64,000 nucleotides of DNA from Effrenium voratum (GCA_963377175.1 CAUJNA010003815.1:62001-126000), one strand, 5' to 3'. Shown: positions 30,692 through 44,070, numbered from the stretch's first letter. Numbers and translations: made by a program. The notes: generated from the letters alone by a model not told the origin.

Positions 30692-30790
30692 TATGTCTTT
30701 TTTTAGGAGACCCCTCCAAAATGGTGGTTTTCTTGAGGGTTTCCCTTTAGAACCATCACAAAGGGGTAGCCTCAAAAAAGACGTGCCCAC
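30692..30790 (+). mobile_element. Family C inverted-repeat element, probable intron
   Basis: Starts 'gtatgtctttttttagg' and ends 'cctcaaaaaagacgtgcc'. The ends are inverted repeats; the middle has 'aaaatggtggttttcttg'. It lies between two exon-like frames. Confidence 0.6.
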
Positions 30791-30839
30791 ATGGTCGCAT
30801 ATTGAAGACACACCAGTCTCATTGAACAGAGACAAGACG

Positions 30840-30990
30840 AAGACGAGACCTTCAAGTTGGCGCGAGGCTACAGCGGCCGCATCACCAACTCGTGGGGCTG
30901 GGTGAAGATGGTGAAATCCCTGTGGAAGCAAGGCTTCACTGCGCCCAAGCTGCAAGAAGCTGCGAAGCTGAGCCAACCATCCGCGTCTGA
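30840..30990 (+). CDS. Candidate exon, function unknown
   Basis: The frame ETFKLARGYSGRITNSWGWV, then KMVKSLWKQGFTAPKLQEAA ends at a gag/gtgtgc donor-like site near 30990. The KLARGYSGR stretch recalls ribosomal protein bL20 (KLAKGFRGR), but the following residues do not support that clearly. Confidence 0.3.
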
Positions 30991-31234
30991 GGTGTGCCTC
31001 TTAGACATGCCTGGCTTTGGCAGGAGTAGCATCAACTTGCACCTCGGCGCACCACTCATGAAGCAACGCAGCACTCATGCTTGGCAAACAAATATGGATG
31101 CCATCTATGTGTCGGGGAGATCAAGAGAAAATTGATTTGCTTTGACTGACAGTGCATGCACCAAATCTCCAGGCGATGGAATGTACCAGTCAGCTCATGG
31201 CACCTTGAACTGAAGTTGGAAGGTTTGGACTGTC

Positions 31235-32045
<811 letters not shown>

Positions 32046-33607
32046 TGGTGCTGATGGCGTTTCTGTTGGTAGTTGTTGAGTCTAGTTACGCCTGCAGAAT
32101 GCATCCATCTATCATTCCAAGTTACATCTCAGGCAGCACATGGATTCTGTGATCATTGGCAAGTTTATCAACAACATGAACTTCCGGAAGCCTGTCAGGC
32201 CGCAGCTTTTGTCTGGTGTTTCTGGTGCTTCAGCCTCAGCTGAAGCCTACAGCCCAGCCGGTGAACAGCTTTGTGCTTTAAAAGAGAGGGACACCACAGC
32301 AGTGTGTGAGCATGGCTATGTCTGTGTCGTGGCACGCCTGGATTCATGTTCTGCAGTTTCATCGCCTACCGCGAGTCCTGTGCAAGTGTATTGCGCTTAT
32401 GCCGTGATTCGCCACACTTGGTTTCCCAGAGGAGCCTTGGCCAAATTCCGAATCAATGAAGTGAGAAGGTTTGTGGTTGGCCTGTTGAGTTGAAGTAGAG
32501 GGCGTTTTGCATCCACGATGCTTCCTGAAGCTAAGGCAAATTCTGGTTGACCCGATGTTTGCTCTGGATGATATTTGGCCGATCGAGCCGCCCTATGGGG
32601 CACAGAAGGAGTGGTTCTTGGCGAAGCCAGGCCAGCACTCCTTGCCTTCTGCAGCATGGCAGTGAGATGCATCAGGTAAGCAGGCGGTGGAGTTTGACCG
32701 GCTCATTTCGAGCCATGGCAGAGATGGAAGAGCTACAGCATAGAGCGCTCATAGAACATGCCCCAGGGAGGGCTGATAGTGAGCCATGTGGGTGAAGATA
32801 GCGTCCAGCCTTCCAAAGCTCTCACCAAGCTCTGTTTATTTTTTCTCGTTCTCCCGCGGCCCTGGATTTCTTGTGGCTCACCGGGGAGTGTCGCGTTTCG
32901 TTTTTGTCTTTTGGCGGCTTCGCTTCAGTGGCTTCGGCGGCACGGTGGCGTTTGAAAGCCATTAGGGGGTCTTGCTTCTGCGGGTAGATTGTAAACGAAC
33001 GAATGAACGCATGAACAAGAAACAGACATAGAATTCCAGATATAAGACATAAAATATATCAACAGATAGCAGGTGAATAAGATACAAATAAGAAGATTAT
33101 CATATTTACTTGTCAAGATACGCTCTCTTGGCACTCCCTTGGGCGGATCCCCCTACTGCCCCCAAACTGAACAGGGCCCCTGTAAATGGTTGTGACACGC
33201 CCCTTTCTGTGACTCCAAAATGGGCGCCACGGCAACTTTATCTCTTCAGAAGCGCTTCTCTACTTCCTGGAACCCAATTTTGCACACCCTTGCCCCTCCC
33301 CCATGAATGAGAGGACACTGACTTGCTAAGTCAGGCCAGAAGATAGACTTGTGTCTGCCGCAAGTTGACCACCTATTTGGAAACACATCCCTATGCACAT
33401 TCTAGTTTGAGCTGCAAGTTCTTCAGTTCTTCGCTTGCTCGTGTGATGCCGGCGTGCGTGTCTGAGGTGCGGGTACACGGGTACGGAGTATTTGTGCGAT
33501 GTGTAGGTGTGCAACTGTACCATGTGCCCGTACCCCTGCATGGCCTGCACCACGTACCAGCAGAAGCGCCTGATTTAAGACCCAAATCAGCAACTCAGGT
33601 GCTCATT
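32046..33607. other. No assigned gene
   Basis: A frame at 32140-32493 (FRKPVRPQLLSGVSGASASA...) is open but unrecognised. 32990-33120 is AT-rich and 33150-33300 has C-rich short segments. No array or RNA gene is seen. Confidence 0.3.
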
Positions 33608-33712
33608 GGCTGTGGCTCAAAAAACCGGAATTCCAAAATGGGTTGCCCTGGTGGAAACATGGGTACCAAAACCTGCGGTTTGCCCCGATCGTTTAATTTT
33701 GAGCCACACCCA
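33608..33712 (-). repeat. Dispersed repeat family A (reverse)
   Basis: Starts 'ctgtggctcaaaaaacc', contains 'accaaaacctgcggtttgcc' and ends 'taattttgagccacaccc'. Closest to the copy at 15960. Confidence 0.65.
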
Positions 33713-33929
33713 ATTGGGTACGCACCCCATATTGTTTTTGGGAAGCCCTGACCTTGTTTGAGGTCAGAGCCTCCCAGGTTTCTCCTGACTCCCTGACCTC
33801 AGGTTTTGTGAGGCGAACCTCAAAACGCTGCAAGAAAAACTCATAGCTCCTCTGAAAAGGGTGGTTTGAATTAGTGGAAACTGGGGATTTGAAGGGCTCC
33901 CAAATGGAAAACCACTCCTTTTCATGACC

Positions 33930-34122
33930 AGACCAATCAAGCAAACAAACAAACAAACAATTCAGCAAACAAACAAACAATCAAACAATCAGACCAGAAC
34001 AAACCAAACTAGCCAAACAAACAAGCCAACAATCACGCAAACACACAAACAAACAAACCGACAACCAAACCAGACAAACAACAAACAAACAAACAAAGCA
34101 AAGCAAGCAAGCAAAGCAAGCA

Positions 34123-34188
<66 letters not shown>

Positions 34189-35215
34189 ACAAACAAACAT
34201 TCAAAACAATCAACCAAACAAACAACCCAACAAGCACGCAAACAAACACCCAACAAGCACGCAACCACACAAGCAAACAAGCCGACAAACAAACCAAACA
34301 ACAAACAAACAATCAAACAATCAAACAAACAAACAAGCAAACAAGCAAGCAAACAATCAAACAAACAAGCAAACACGCAGACAAGCAAACAAATAACCGA
34401 CCGGCAGCTGAGCCGCGCGGTTTGCAAGTCGCATTGGGGTGGACGCGCGAACTGCGGCGAGCCGATTCCGTGGCAGGTGCATGATTTTTTGCGCCCGGAG
34501 GTGCGGATTTCCTGGCAGGCGCAACACTTTCGCAAGGTCAGGCGCAGATGGATAGATCGATAGATAGAGATAGAGAGAGAGAGAGAGAAAGAAGGAAGGA
34601 AGTAAGGAAGAAAGAAGGAAAGAAGCAAAGAAGGAAAGAAGGAAAGAAGCCGAAGAAGCAAAGAAGCAAAGAATCAAAGAAGCAAAGAAGCAAAGAAGCA
34701 AAGAAGCAAAGAAGCAAACATGCAAAGAAGCAAACATGCAAAGAAGCAAAAATGCCTAAGAAGCAAAGAAGCAAAGAGGCAAAGAAGCAGTGAAGCAGCG
34801 AGGCAAGCGAGGCAACGAAACAACAAAACAAAGAACAAAGAAGCACCGAAGCAACGAAACAACGAAACGACGCAAAAGGAAGCAAAGAAACAAAGAAGCA
34901 AAGAAGAGCGAAGCAAACAAGCAAAGAAGCAAAGAAACAAAGAAACACAGAAACAATGAACCAAACAAGAAAAGAAACAAAGAAAACAAGAAGCAAAGAA
35001 ACAAATAAACAAACAAACAAAGAATCAAAAAGCAAGGAAGCAAAGAAACACACAAACAAATAATCAAAGACACAAGGAAACATGGAAACAAGGAAACAAG
35101 GAAATAAAGAAACACAGAAACGGAGAAGCGCAGACGCACCGACGCGCAGGCGCACGGAAGCGCAGAAGCACAGAAGCACAGAAGCAAAGAAGCACAAAAG
35201 CGCAGAAAACGCAGA
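33930..35215. repeat. CAAA/CAAG array followed by a GAAGCAAA array
   Basis: 33930-34400 is built of AAAC/AAGC tetramers, including a pure AAGC run near 34110-34190. About 150 bp of complex sequence follows. Then GAAA/GAAGCAAA units run from 34555 to 35215. Long open frames here on both strands are low-complexity by-products. Confidence 0.92.
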
Positions 35216-35720
35216 TTTGCAATTTTGCAACTTTGCCAGATGGCAGCCTTGCTTGGGTAAAAAGAAGAAACTTGCAGTGTTGGAGCTGGGCCTCAGATTG
35301 CTTGCGCAGTGCAGTTGAAACATGGGCAGGCAGGGGCTGCAGAGTTGAAACGTCTTGCAGTGTTATGTTAGTGTTGGAGCTTGGGCAGACAGAGCTGCAG
35401 TTTTGCAACCAAGACCAGCAGTCAGTTGAACCCTTGCACAGTGGCAAGTTTGAACCTTGCCATGTAGCTTGGCAGCCTCGCAGAGCAGTGGTAAGAAGTC
35501 TTGCAGTGTGGGGCCTAAAGTCCTGGTTTGTTGGAGCTTTGGCAGGGCTAGAACAGGAGCCCGTGCAAATATGCAACCTTGCCACGTGTAGCTTGGCACT
35601 CATGGAAACCCTTGTCAAATTGTCAACCTTGCCAAGTCTGTTGTTCGGCGTTGGGTCTTGCAAGTGTCGGAATTTTGACAGACCTGCAACAGCTGCAGTT
35701 TTGCAACGTTGCCAATTGTT
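35216..35720 (+). repeat. Degenerate minisatellite based on 'cttgcagtgttg...ttttgcaaccttgcca'
   Basis: Units such as 'ttgcagtgttggagct' and 'cagttttgcaaccttgcc' recur irregularly. The same family fills much of 36830-39650, on the other side of the J-domain exon. Confidence 0.8.
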
Positions 35721-36185
35721 ATTTGGCTGGTGGCGTGTTGGGCGGGAAGGTGGGGCGTTGGGTGTTGGGCTGCTGGGCTGTTGTTGGGTTGTTGGGCGCT
35801 GGGCTGTTGCTGTTGAGTTGTTGGGGTGTTGGGTTGTTGAGTTGTTGGGCTGTTGTGCTGTCAGTTCCTGGGTTGTTGAGTGGTTGGGTTGTTGAACTTG
35901 GCTCTGCGCAATCAATTTGCTGACGAGCTGGCGACACCAGCAACCAACCACAACCAGCCAAACGGCTAACAGCCAACACCCAGAAGCCAGACAGACAGCA
36001 GCCAACAACCGGCGGCCAGCAGCCACACAACCAGCGCTCTGCAGCCAGCAAAGAACAACCAACAGGCAGCCAGAAAACAGCAACGATTAACAGGGCTTCG
36101 ATTATTTTGTCAGCACTTGTGTTGTTCGCACGGTGTATTATTTCTTCTGTTATTTTCATTCTTCCCAATATGATAGTTCATTGAG

Positions 36186-36291
36186 CGTGATTTGTTTGGA
36201 GAAACGCTGGCGCGTTTCGCGCCGCTCCTTGTGAGAGTGGCCAACAGCCCTACAATCAGCCGTGCCAGCTCAAGAAGAGAAAGGATAGGTG
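36186..36291 (+). CDS. Candidate exon upstream of the J-domain exon
   Basis: After an acceptor-like 'ttcattgag' the frame reads RDLFGETLARFAPLLVRVAN, then SPTISRASSRRER, basic and Ser/Arg-rich like a targeting sequence. A GT site (ggtgtcaaac) follows. If joined to the exon at 36367 it would give the N-terminus of a J-domain protein. Inference from position only. Confidence 0.3.
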
Positions 36292-36366
36292 TCAAACAAA
36301 TCATACGCAATGCTGCCATTCCCGATCTGGCTTCTTTTCGTTGTGGTGATGGTTGGGGGTTGATAC

Positions 36367-36760
36367 AGACGACGAGGATCTGCTACCTTATCAGGCGCCG
36401 CTGCCTGAAGAATTGCCTCCACCTTCCTTTCCGCCCAGGGCGCCCCCGCCAGTGCATGTGCCACACCCGTTTGGCCAAGCTGCTGGCGGCGAAAGTCCAA
36501 GCTACGAGCCCTCTGAAGCCGAAGCTGCAGCAGGCAACCCGGTCTCACCAGACGATGCGTTCCTTGCAGCGGAGGTGCTTGGCGTGGACATGGGGGAGCT
36601 TTTCGCAAGCCCTAGCGCTGAGTGGGCAAGTTTGGTTGGGCAGCGGTTTCGGCACTGCGCCCAATTGAGCCACCCTGACGCACAAGCTGGTGGGGACCGA
36701 CCGCTCTTTGAGGATTGCCGCGAGGCATCCAGGGTGCTGTGCGCCAACACAAAGAAGAAT
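36367..36760 (+). CDS. Exon encoding a J-domain-like segment
   Basis: After 'gggttgatacag' the frame is acidic and proline-rich (DDEDLLPYQAPLPEELPPPS). It then continues as DDAFLAAEVLGVDMGELF, QRFRHCAQLSHPDAQAGGDR and PLFEDCREASRVL. The LGV start, basic helix, HPD tripeptide and following helix match the layout of a DnaJ J domain, whose HPD stimulates Hsp70 ATPase. The exon closes with a perfect donor aat/gtgagc at 36761. Partners and localisation are unknown. The loop is short and the helix II weakly basic, so a divergent J-like domain is possible. Confidence 0.5.
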
Positions 36761-36829
36761 GTGAGCGGCTGGCCCTGGTGTTTGACGAATTTGCTTGCCG
36801 AATAGGCTTGCCAGGTTTGGCAGACCTGC

Positions 36830-39655
36830 TGGAAAGTCTTGCAGTGTTGACACACTTGCAAGTTTTGACTTTGCAAGTTTGCTTTGAACCAAGGCCGTGC
36901 AATGTTGAAACTTTGGGCGTGCAGTTTTGCAGCCTTGCCATGTTTGTTTTGAAACCCAGGCTTTGCTGTGTTAAAACTCTTGCAGGCTGGCATGTTTGCA
37001 GCCTTGCCAGGCCTGTGACAGTTCCGGAGCCAGGTCTTTGAAACCTTGCCAAACCCTCAGTTTGACATGGCAGACAGTGCGGCAGGTTGGCAAGCTTACT
37101 GGCTCAAGTCGTTTCCATGGCCCTGGCCTTGTGTGTGTGTGAAGGTTGTTCGTGGCTGCAAAGCTTGACTGGGCTATACATGTGGTGCCTGGGCTGGGCT
37201 TGTGGACTTGGGGTTGGGGGCTGGGCTGAGGTTGCTGTCGAGTGCCACGCAACTGACACAATTTCAGCGTTGCTTTGGGCCTTGCCACTCAGCAAAATGT
37301 GCATTTTTTGTTCAAGCGCAAGCGATTGCCTTTAGGGTTTAGGGTGATAGGTTTTCACGGGAGTCTCCCCCAGGTTTCATCTTCACTCAGGACGGCCAGG
37401 CACTTTTGCAGAACCAAGACGTCAAACTTGCGCTTGCCAAATCTTCAGTTTGACATGGCAGACAGCGCGGCAGGTTGGCAAGCTTACTGGCTCAAGTCTT
37501 TTTCATGGCCTTCCTGTCTGAAGGTTGTTCGTGGCTGCAAAGCTTGACTCGGCTATACATGTGGTGGCTGGGCTGGACTGGTTGGTTGCTGTCAAGCCAC
37601 GCAATTGACGCAACTTCCGCGTTGGTTTGGGCCTTGCCGCTCTGAAGCAAAATGTGCATTTTTGTCAAAGCGCAAGCGATTGCCTTTAGGGTTTAGGGTG
37701 ATAGGTTTTCAAGGGAGTCTGGCGCCCGGGCTTGCTTACTCAAAGTTAACTCAGGACGGCCAGGTAGAAAAAACTTTTTTTTGGACACAAGGCGCTTTTT
37801 CTTGCCCGTGTATGTGAGTGCAATTGCAGAACCAAGTTTGCCTACTGCAGCCAGGCTTTCACAACTTGCCAAACCCTCAGTTTGACATGGCCCTTCTGCA
37901 AAGCTTGATTGGGCTACACACGTGGTGGCTGGGGCTGGGCTTGGCTGGACTTGATTGGTGGGTTGGGACTGGGTTGGTTGCTGTCAAGTGCCACGCAACT
38001 GACACAAGGTCAGCGTTGGTTTGGGCTTTGCCGCTCTGAGGCAAAATGTGCATTGGGTTTAGGGTGATGGGATTTCAAGGGAGTCTGGTGCCCAGGCTTG
38101 CTTACTCGAAGTTATGTCAGGACGGCCATGTGAAAAAATCTGGAAAGATGGCTAACTCAGGACAACGAATTAGAAAATTAACTTTCCTGAGGCGAGGTTC
38201 TTTTTCTTTGGCTGCTCCAGCTTGTAGCCAGGCCAGGCCTTGAGCAACTTTACAGAACTTCAACATCGCTTCGGTGTGCAATCGTCAGCAGAGCGCTTTA
38301 TAGTTGAGGAGGATAAGTTTTCCAGGGATTTCTGTTGGCTTTGGACAGCCAAAAGGCCTGAAACAGGCAGCCAGGCCTGGAGCGCCAAAAGTGGTCGTTT
38401 GGCCATTGACTGTTGCTTGCGCTGTTTCAAGTGTGGCAAGTTGGCAAGGTTGGGGAACTGAGGCGGGAAGTCTTCCAGCGTTAGAACTTTTGGCAGGTTG
38501 GGCAAGTTGCAGTTTTGCAACCTTGCCAGGCCTGTAGGCTTGCCTGGGCATTGAGTTGGGAAGGCTTGTTTTGAGCATGCAGGTTGAGCTGCAGTTTTGC
38601 AACCTTGCCACTTCTACAGTTTGGCAGTGGCAGCCTTGCTCGGACAGTGTGTTGCAGCTGACATGTTGGCAAGAGGTGCAGTTGTGTTGGTTTGGCAGAC
38701 GTGCTTGAAAAGAGCTGCAGTTTTGCAGCCCTGCCAGATCTGTTTTGCAATGAAGACCTGCAGCTGGAACCCTTTGCAGATTGGCAGCCTTGGGCAGTGA
38801 ATTGGAAAGCCTTGCAGTGTTAACAGTGGCAGCCTCTGTTGGGAGTGTTGGAAGCCTGCAGTGTTGAAACTTTGGCAGTGGCTTGACAAGTCTTGCAAGA
38901 GTGTTGTGGCTTGACAAGTCTTGCAGAGTGTTGCAACCCTGGCAAAGTGGGTTGCAGTTTAGCAAAGCCTTGCAGTGTTGGAGCTTTGGCAGTTGCGCAG
39001 CCCTGCCAAGTCTGTTTTGCAACCAAGGCTTGTGGTGTTGGCAACCTTGCCAGATGGCAGCCTTGCCTGGGTAATATTTGAGAAACTTGCAGTGTTGGAG
39101 CTAGGCCTCAGCTTGCTTGGGCAGCGCAGTGTTAAAACATGGGCTGCATGTTGAGATAGAGCTGCAGTTTCGCAGCCATAAACCCTTGCAGGTTGGCAAG
39201 TTTGAACCTTGCCGTGTAGCTTGGCAGCTTTGCAGTGTTGGAGCTGGGCCTCATTGGAACCCTTGCAAATTTGCAACCTTGCCATGCCTGCAGTTTGGCA
39301 GCCTTGCTTGGGCAGCGCAGTGTTGAAACACGGGCAGGTTGGCGGGGGCTGCAGATTTGCAACGCCTTGCAGTGTTGGAGCTTTGGCAGACAGAGCTGCA
39401 GTTTTGCAGCCCTAGATCTGTTTTGCAAGCAAGATCTGCAGTTGGAACCCTTTGCAGATTGGTGTAGCTGGGCAGCCTTGGGCAGTGAGTTGGTAAGTCT
39501 TGCAGTGTTAAAAGTGGCAGCCTTCGTGCAGTGTTGCAACTTTGGTAGGTTTGCAGTTTGACAGTGGCTTGACAAGGCTTGGAGTTTTGAAGCTGGGCCT
39601 TAGCGGTGCAACCCTTGCAAAGTGGGTTGCAGCTTTGCCAAGCCTTGCAGAATTA
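36830..39655 (+). repeat. Large degenerate minisatellite, possibly intronic
   Basis: Irregular units with 'cttgcagtgttg', 'agctgcagttttgcaacctt' and 'gccagatctg' fill the region, except for three longer units at 37055-38110. Readings rich in Cys, Leu and Gln on both strands are by-products. Confidence 0.8.
37055..38110 (+). repeat. Three tandem ~350-430 bp units with TTTAGGG motifs
   Basis: Units starting near 37055, 37440 and 37870 share 'ctcagtttgacatggc', 'tgcaaagcttgactggg' or its variants, 'gccacgcaactgacac' and a closing 'tttagggtgataggttttc'. TTTAGGGTTTAGGG occurs at 37331-37344 and again at 37685-37698; a single copy is at about 38056. Confidence 0.75.
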
Positions 39656-40035
39656 CAGAAGCACAGAAGCACAGAAGCACACAAACACACAAACAAAGAA
39701 AGCAAGCAAGCAAAAAAGCAATCAAGGAAGCAAGGAGGCAAGCAAGCAGGCAAGCAAGCAAGCAGGCACGTACCCACGCACGCAAGCAAAAGAAAGAATA
39801 TGCGCACAAGCGCACACATGCACACAAGCACACAAGCACGCAAACACAAATCCCACGCACACGCAAAGACAGAATCACACAGAACCTTACACACGCAAGC
39901 ACACTTCAACACGCACGCAAGCTCGCACGGACACACGCATACACGCACGCACTTACACACGCGCACACGCAGTATGCTTACACACGCACATGCTCGCACA
40001 ACACACACACACACACACGGAGTTACACGCATCTA
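39656..40035. repeat. CA-rich array (AAGC, CACA, CACG units)
   Basis: Begins with aagcaagc units and passes into cacacaagcacac and cacgcac units, ending in a CA run at about 40000-40018. Confidence 0.85.
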
Positions 40036-42910
40036 CTCAAACGATATGCAGCAAGCCGCTGGAAGAGCAATCCATGCAGACCTGGCGAGTGAGCCTGAGG
40101 AAGGGGTCTTTACAATTCTGGGCCTGCTTTACTGGTGCCTTGCCTGAAAACGCGAGACCTTTGGCGCGACCTGTCCATTCTAAGGGGGCCCATTTCACGG
40201 GGAGCACGCTTTTTTGGTTCCATGTTGTTTGCAGTGTTTGCTGCTTCCAATGGCTTCAAGGATGATTAGCATGACGGCATGATGAGCTCGCTTTAGCTTC
40301 TGACCTGGCCCCAAGCCTGAGGCTCTCCAGACACAGACACCGCCCGTGATTCGTTGCAGGCAGAGGGGTGGAACTGATTCATATTGGGTTGCATGCCCTT
40401 TGTGTGAGAGCCAAACATGCACAATCATTGCATGGTTCATCAGTCACATGTATGGAGAAGCCTCATTTTGAAAAGATCGCGATATGAGTCAGGCTGTGAT
40501 TCGAGCACGGCAGCACCTTTCCATGCGAATAAGCATGTCCCATATCACCAAGGAGTGCCGCCAGACACGTGTTTTTGTGTTTTGCTCTGGGTCGAGAGGG
40601 TTCATGAGCTCGATCGAGGTTGGCGTATATGCTCAGGAATTCATCAGCGAAGCCCGGGCTGGTGCAACTGTGACGGCAGAGTTGTTGCTTGGCAAATGAC
40701 CTTTTGCAAACGGTGCTGCAATTGGGAAGTGGTGGGTAGCGCAGACAGTGCTGTCAATCAAACCGAGGCTGTTCTTATGCAGGCGCGAAGTGCAGCAAGC
40801 AAAGCCAGAACCCGTTCAAGCATGTCATCAACAACTTAGGCATGTCGTAAGCACTTGGTCATTTCCCCCCTGCGAGGTACATCAAAGATCGATTTACAAA
40901 TTTCCTCGCTGGCACCGAGAGGGCGCGGACTGTCGGACTGTTGTCCTTGTTGATTCAAGATCCCGCTGCTCTGGCAGGCGCCAAAGGAAATTCCTCCTTG
41001 GGCCCTGGAGGCTTCTCGTTTTGAATAGGAAGCATCACTTGCTGGTACTCATAAAAACATGAACCTGGGGATTCCCTTAAAGGAAGCCATATCGGGGATG
41101 GTCGAAATGTGGACATTCCATTTCTCAGGGCTTTTTGCCTATCGCGACATCAGCTCTATACTCGGCTGAGGTGACTTCAACAAACGCTTCCTCTGCTCTG
41201 GGCTCCAAGGCAGTGCCAAGCCTCTTGCCTCGATGCGCTCCCTTTCGTTCCGGCGGACCTTTAAAAGCTCATGATTTGGGTGTGGCTCAACATTTAGAGC
41301 CAGGGTTACGCCGGTTTTAGTCTTTGGTTCCATTTGCCAAGGTGCCATTTTGGGTACCTATTTTTGACCCACAGCCATTTAGCCATAGGTGGCCTTTCTA
41401 GGCGAGTTTGGTTACACATAGATGGGCTCAACTGGTTTAGATTGGTTTTATGCCCCATTTACCAGGGAAACCCACTTAGCATGTATCCTTGTCATGATGC
41501 TGAACCGCTTTCCTTTGCACCGCTTGCATTTGTGTCTTTGCTTATCCACCAAACATGGCTGACACCGGGCAATTCATGATTGGCCTGTAGCATGTGTACG
41601 GTCGAGACATTGTGCGCCAATGAAAATCTCAGGTGTGGATTCGCCCGTGGGCAGGGCCACGCGCTTGATCTCTTCAACCATGTGTGATCTTTCGCAGACT
41701 AGCAGACCAGGAGCCAACTACACTCAGAATGCTTGAATCCATTTAGGATTCAGCACTCAGGCAAGAGGCTTCAATGCCTTGGAAACAGTGCAGGAAGCAG
41801 CAGAGGCCTGGGCAAGGCAACCAATTGAGAGGCACATGCAGCTGATGCAGCTGCGAGGTGCTGTCAAGGTGCACCACGGCGGTGCAAGAGGAAGACCGGC
41901 CACTGTCTGCGGTGTCCATCGTTGAGGAGCTTTCGGCGCTGAGTGGCTCAACGGCTTGAAATCGCAAAAACAAAATGCAGGACATTGTGCCATTCGAGGG
42001 TACTAGTACGATGTCTAAGCGCAAACTGCCCATGCTGCCGACGCCTGGTTGCATGCTGCGCAAGGTGATTCGTTCGCTTGTTTGCCCAGTGATGTCAGGG
42101 CCCTACAGGCACCTGGCAATCGGTGCAGGGCTCGGTGCTGCGAGCAGAGGGTGCATGGGATGAAGTAGTTTGGCCGTGCGAAGAGGAAACGTTTACGCCC
42201 GAGGAGTGTTGCAAGCTCAAAAGGCTTCGCGGAGATGCGGCAGACGTTCAGGCCAGCCTTTGTGCGTCACTATGGCCACTCGCACGACTCGTGCGAGGGC
42301 GGATGACGATTTTAGAGCTCGTGACCGAGCGAAGGGGCACAAGCCGCCATGAACTCAGCGCCTAGCTGCGGAGCATCGTTCAACTTCGGAACCAAGGAAG
42401 CAGCGCTCAGCAGTGTCGCTGGGAATGAGCCGCTCCTTGGACGAGCTAGCAAGTGCTTCACAGTCTCCAACACGATATCCATAAACTCAACCAAGATTAT
42501 GGCGCAGGCTCTTTTGTTCAGCGCAGAGAAGTTTGGTTTGTGGATTTGACAAGCTGCGTTTCACAGGCGCCTGTTAAGACATGTGCGCAGTGAAGGCTAT
42601 GGGGCGAGCTTCATGCAGAAGAAGGACACTCAGAAGAGTTTCTCTGAGCCCAAGCTTCAGGACAGTCCATGCATGACTCATACATGTCAACGGGCGTACT
42701 GCAGGACCCAAGCTTGATAGGTCTGTTGCTCAGAGTTTTTGTGACGTCGACTGTTCAAAGGTTTCCGTGGCAGCTATGGTTGCAAGATGTTTTGGCAAGG
42801 TCCTCTGCGAACACGGGCGGCGCGATCCCAGGCAAGCGGCCCAGTGTCTGGCTTGGGTCGTTTGCGAAATGTCAGGTGCAACGAACAGCAGGCGGTGTTG
42901 CTACTGAGCT
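40036..42910. other. No assigned gene; weak exon-like frames
   Basis: Apart from the family A repeat at 41278, possible coding pieces are a plus frame at 40600-40699 (FMSSIEVGVYAQEFISEARA) and minus frames at 41760-42040 and 42330-42494 (VEFMDIVLETVKHLLARPRS). None is recognised and strands disagree. No RNA gene is seen. Confidence 0.3.
41278..41376 (+). repeat. Dispersed repeat family A
   Basis: Starts 'gggtgtggctcaacatt', contains 'ggttccatttgccaagg' and ends 'tttttgacccacagcc'. Confidence 0.65.
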
Positions 42911-42914
42911 GCAC

Positions 42915-43169
42915 TAGCTGCACACACACACACACCAACACGTACAGGCTCGGCCACACGCGGCCCACACGCTCGCACAAGCCCACACAAGCCCCCACAC
43001 GTTCGCAAGCGCCCACATGCACAACGCACGCCCACATGCAACACAAACGCAACCCATCCGCAAACACAAACACAGACGCGCACACACACACACACAAGCA
43101 CACACAAGCACAAACACAAGCACACACACACGCACATATACACACAAACGCAAACACAAGCACAGTGTG

Positions 43170-43213
<44 letters not shown>

Positions 43214-43464
43214 TGTGTGTATATGTGCGTGTGTGTGTGTGTATGTATATGTGCGTGTGTGTATGTATATGTGCGTGTGTGTATATGTGCGTGCGTGCGT
43301 GCGTGCGTGCCTGCGTGCCTGCGTGCCTGCGTGCCTGCGTGCCTGCGTGCGTGCGTGCGTGCGTGCGTGCGTGGGTGAGTGGGTGGGTGGGGGTGTGCGT
43401 GTGCGTGTGCGTGTTCGTGTGCGTGTGCGTGTCCGTGTGCGTGTGCGTGTGCGTGTGCGTGTGC

Positions 43465-43527
<63 letters not shown>

Positions 43528-43900
43528 TGTGTGTGTGTGTGTGTGTGTGAGTGCGTGTTGTGTCCTTGGGTGTGTGCACGTGCGTAGGTGTGCGTCTTGT
43601 GCGTGTGCGTGGTGTGTGTTTGCCTTTGCGCGTGCGTGTGCGTGCGCGTGCGTGCACATGCTCGTGGGCGTGGGCGGGCGGGCGTGGGCGTGGGCGTGGG
43701 CGTGGGCGTGGGTGTGGGTGTGGGTGTGGGTGTGGGTGTAGGTGTAGGTGCGTATTTTGCGTGTGTGTGCAAACAGACACAGAAATAGGCACAGACACAG
43801 ACACAGCCCCGCACACACACACACACAAACCACACAACACAGCACGACACGACGCACGTGCAACTGCATGTTTGTGTGCATGTGTAGATGATGCGTGTCA

Positions 43901-43939
<39 letters not shown>

Positions 43940-44070
43940 TACGCGACAGTTTGTACTTGTGTGTGTGCGCGTGTTTGTGCGCACGGGTGTGGGCAAATGT
44001 GTGTTTGTGCTTTTGATTCCTCGCAGTCGCGTGCGGGTGGGTGTGTGTGTGTGTGTGCCTGTGAGGCGTG
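42915..44070. repeat. CA/GT and CGTG composite array with strand switch
   Basis: The plus strand is CA-rich (cacacaa, cgcacaca) to about 43165. It switches abruptly to GT-rich (gtgtgt, then gcgt at 43285-43370 and 43465-43530, then gggcgtgg near 43675-43745), has a short CA block at 43770-43850 and ends in GT runs. The switch makes a large imperfect inverted repeat. Open frames here are by-products. Confidence 0.9.

Noticed and set aside
30840..30990. Ribosomal protein bL20 exon
   Set aside because: Only the KLARGYSGR stretch is reminiscent; the following basic tyrosine-rich helix of bL20 is absent, so I left it as an unidentified exon.
33924..35323. Lys/Gln-rich and Leu/Phe/Cys-rich frames resembling coiled coils or membrane proteins
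   Set aside because: They are translations of CAAA and GAAGCAAA arrays and have no complex sequence.
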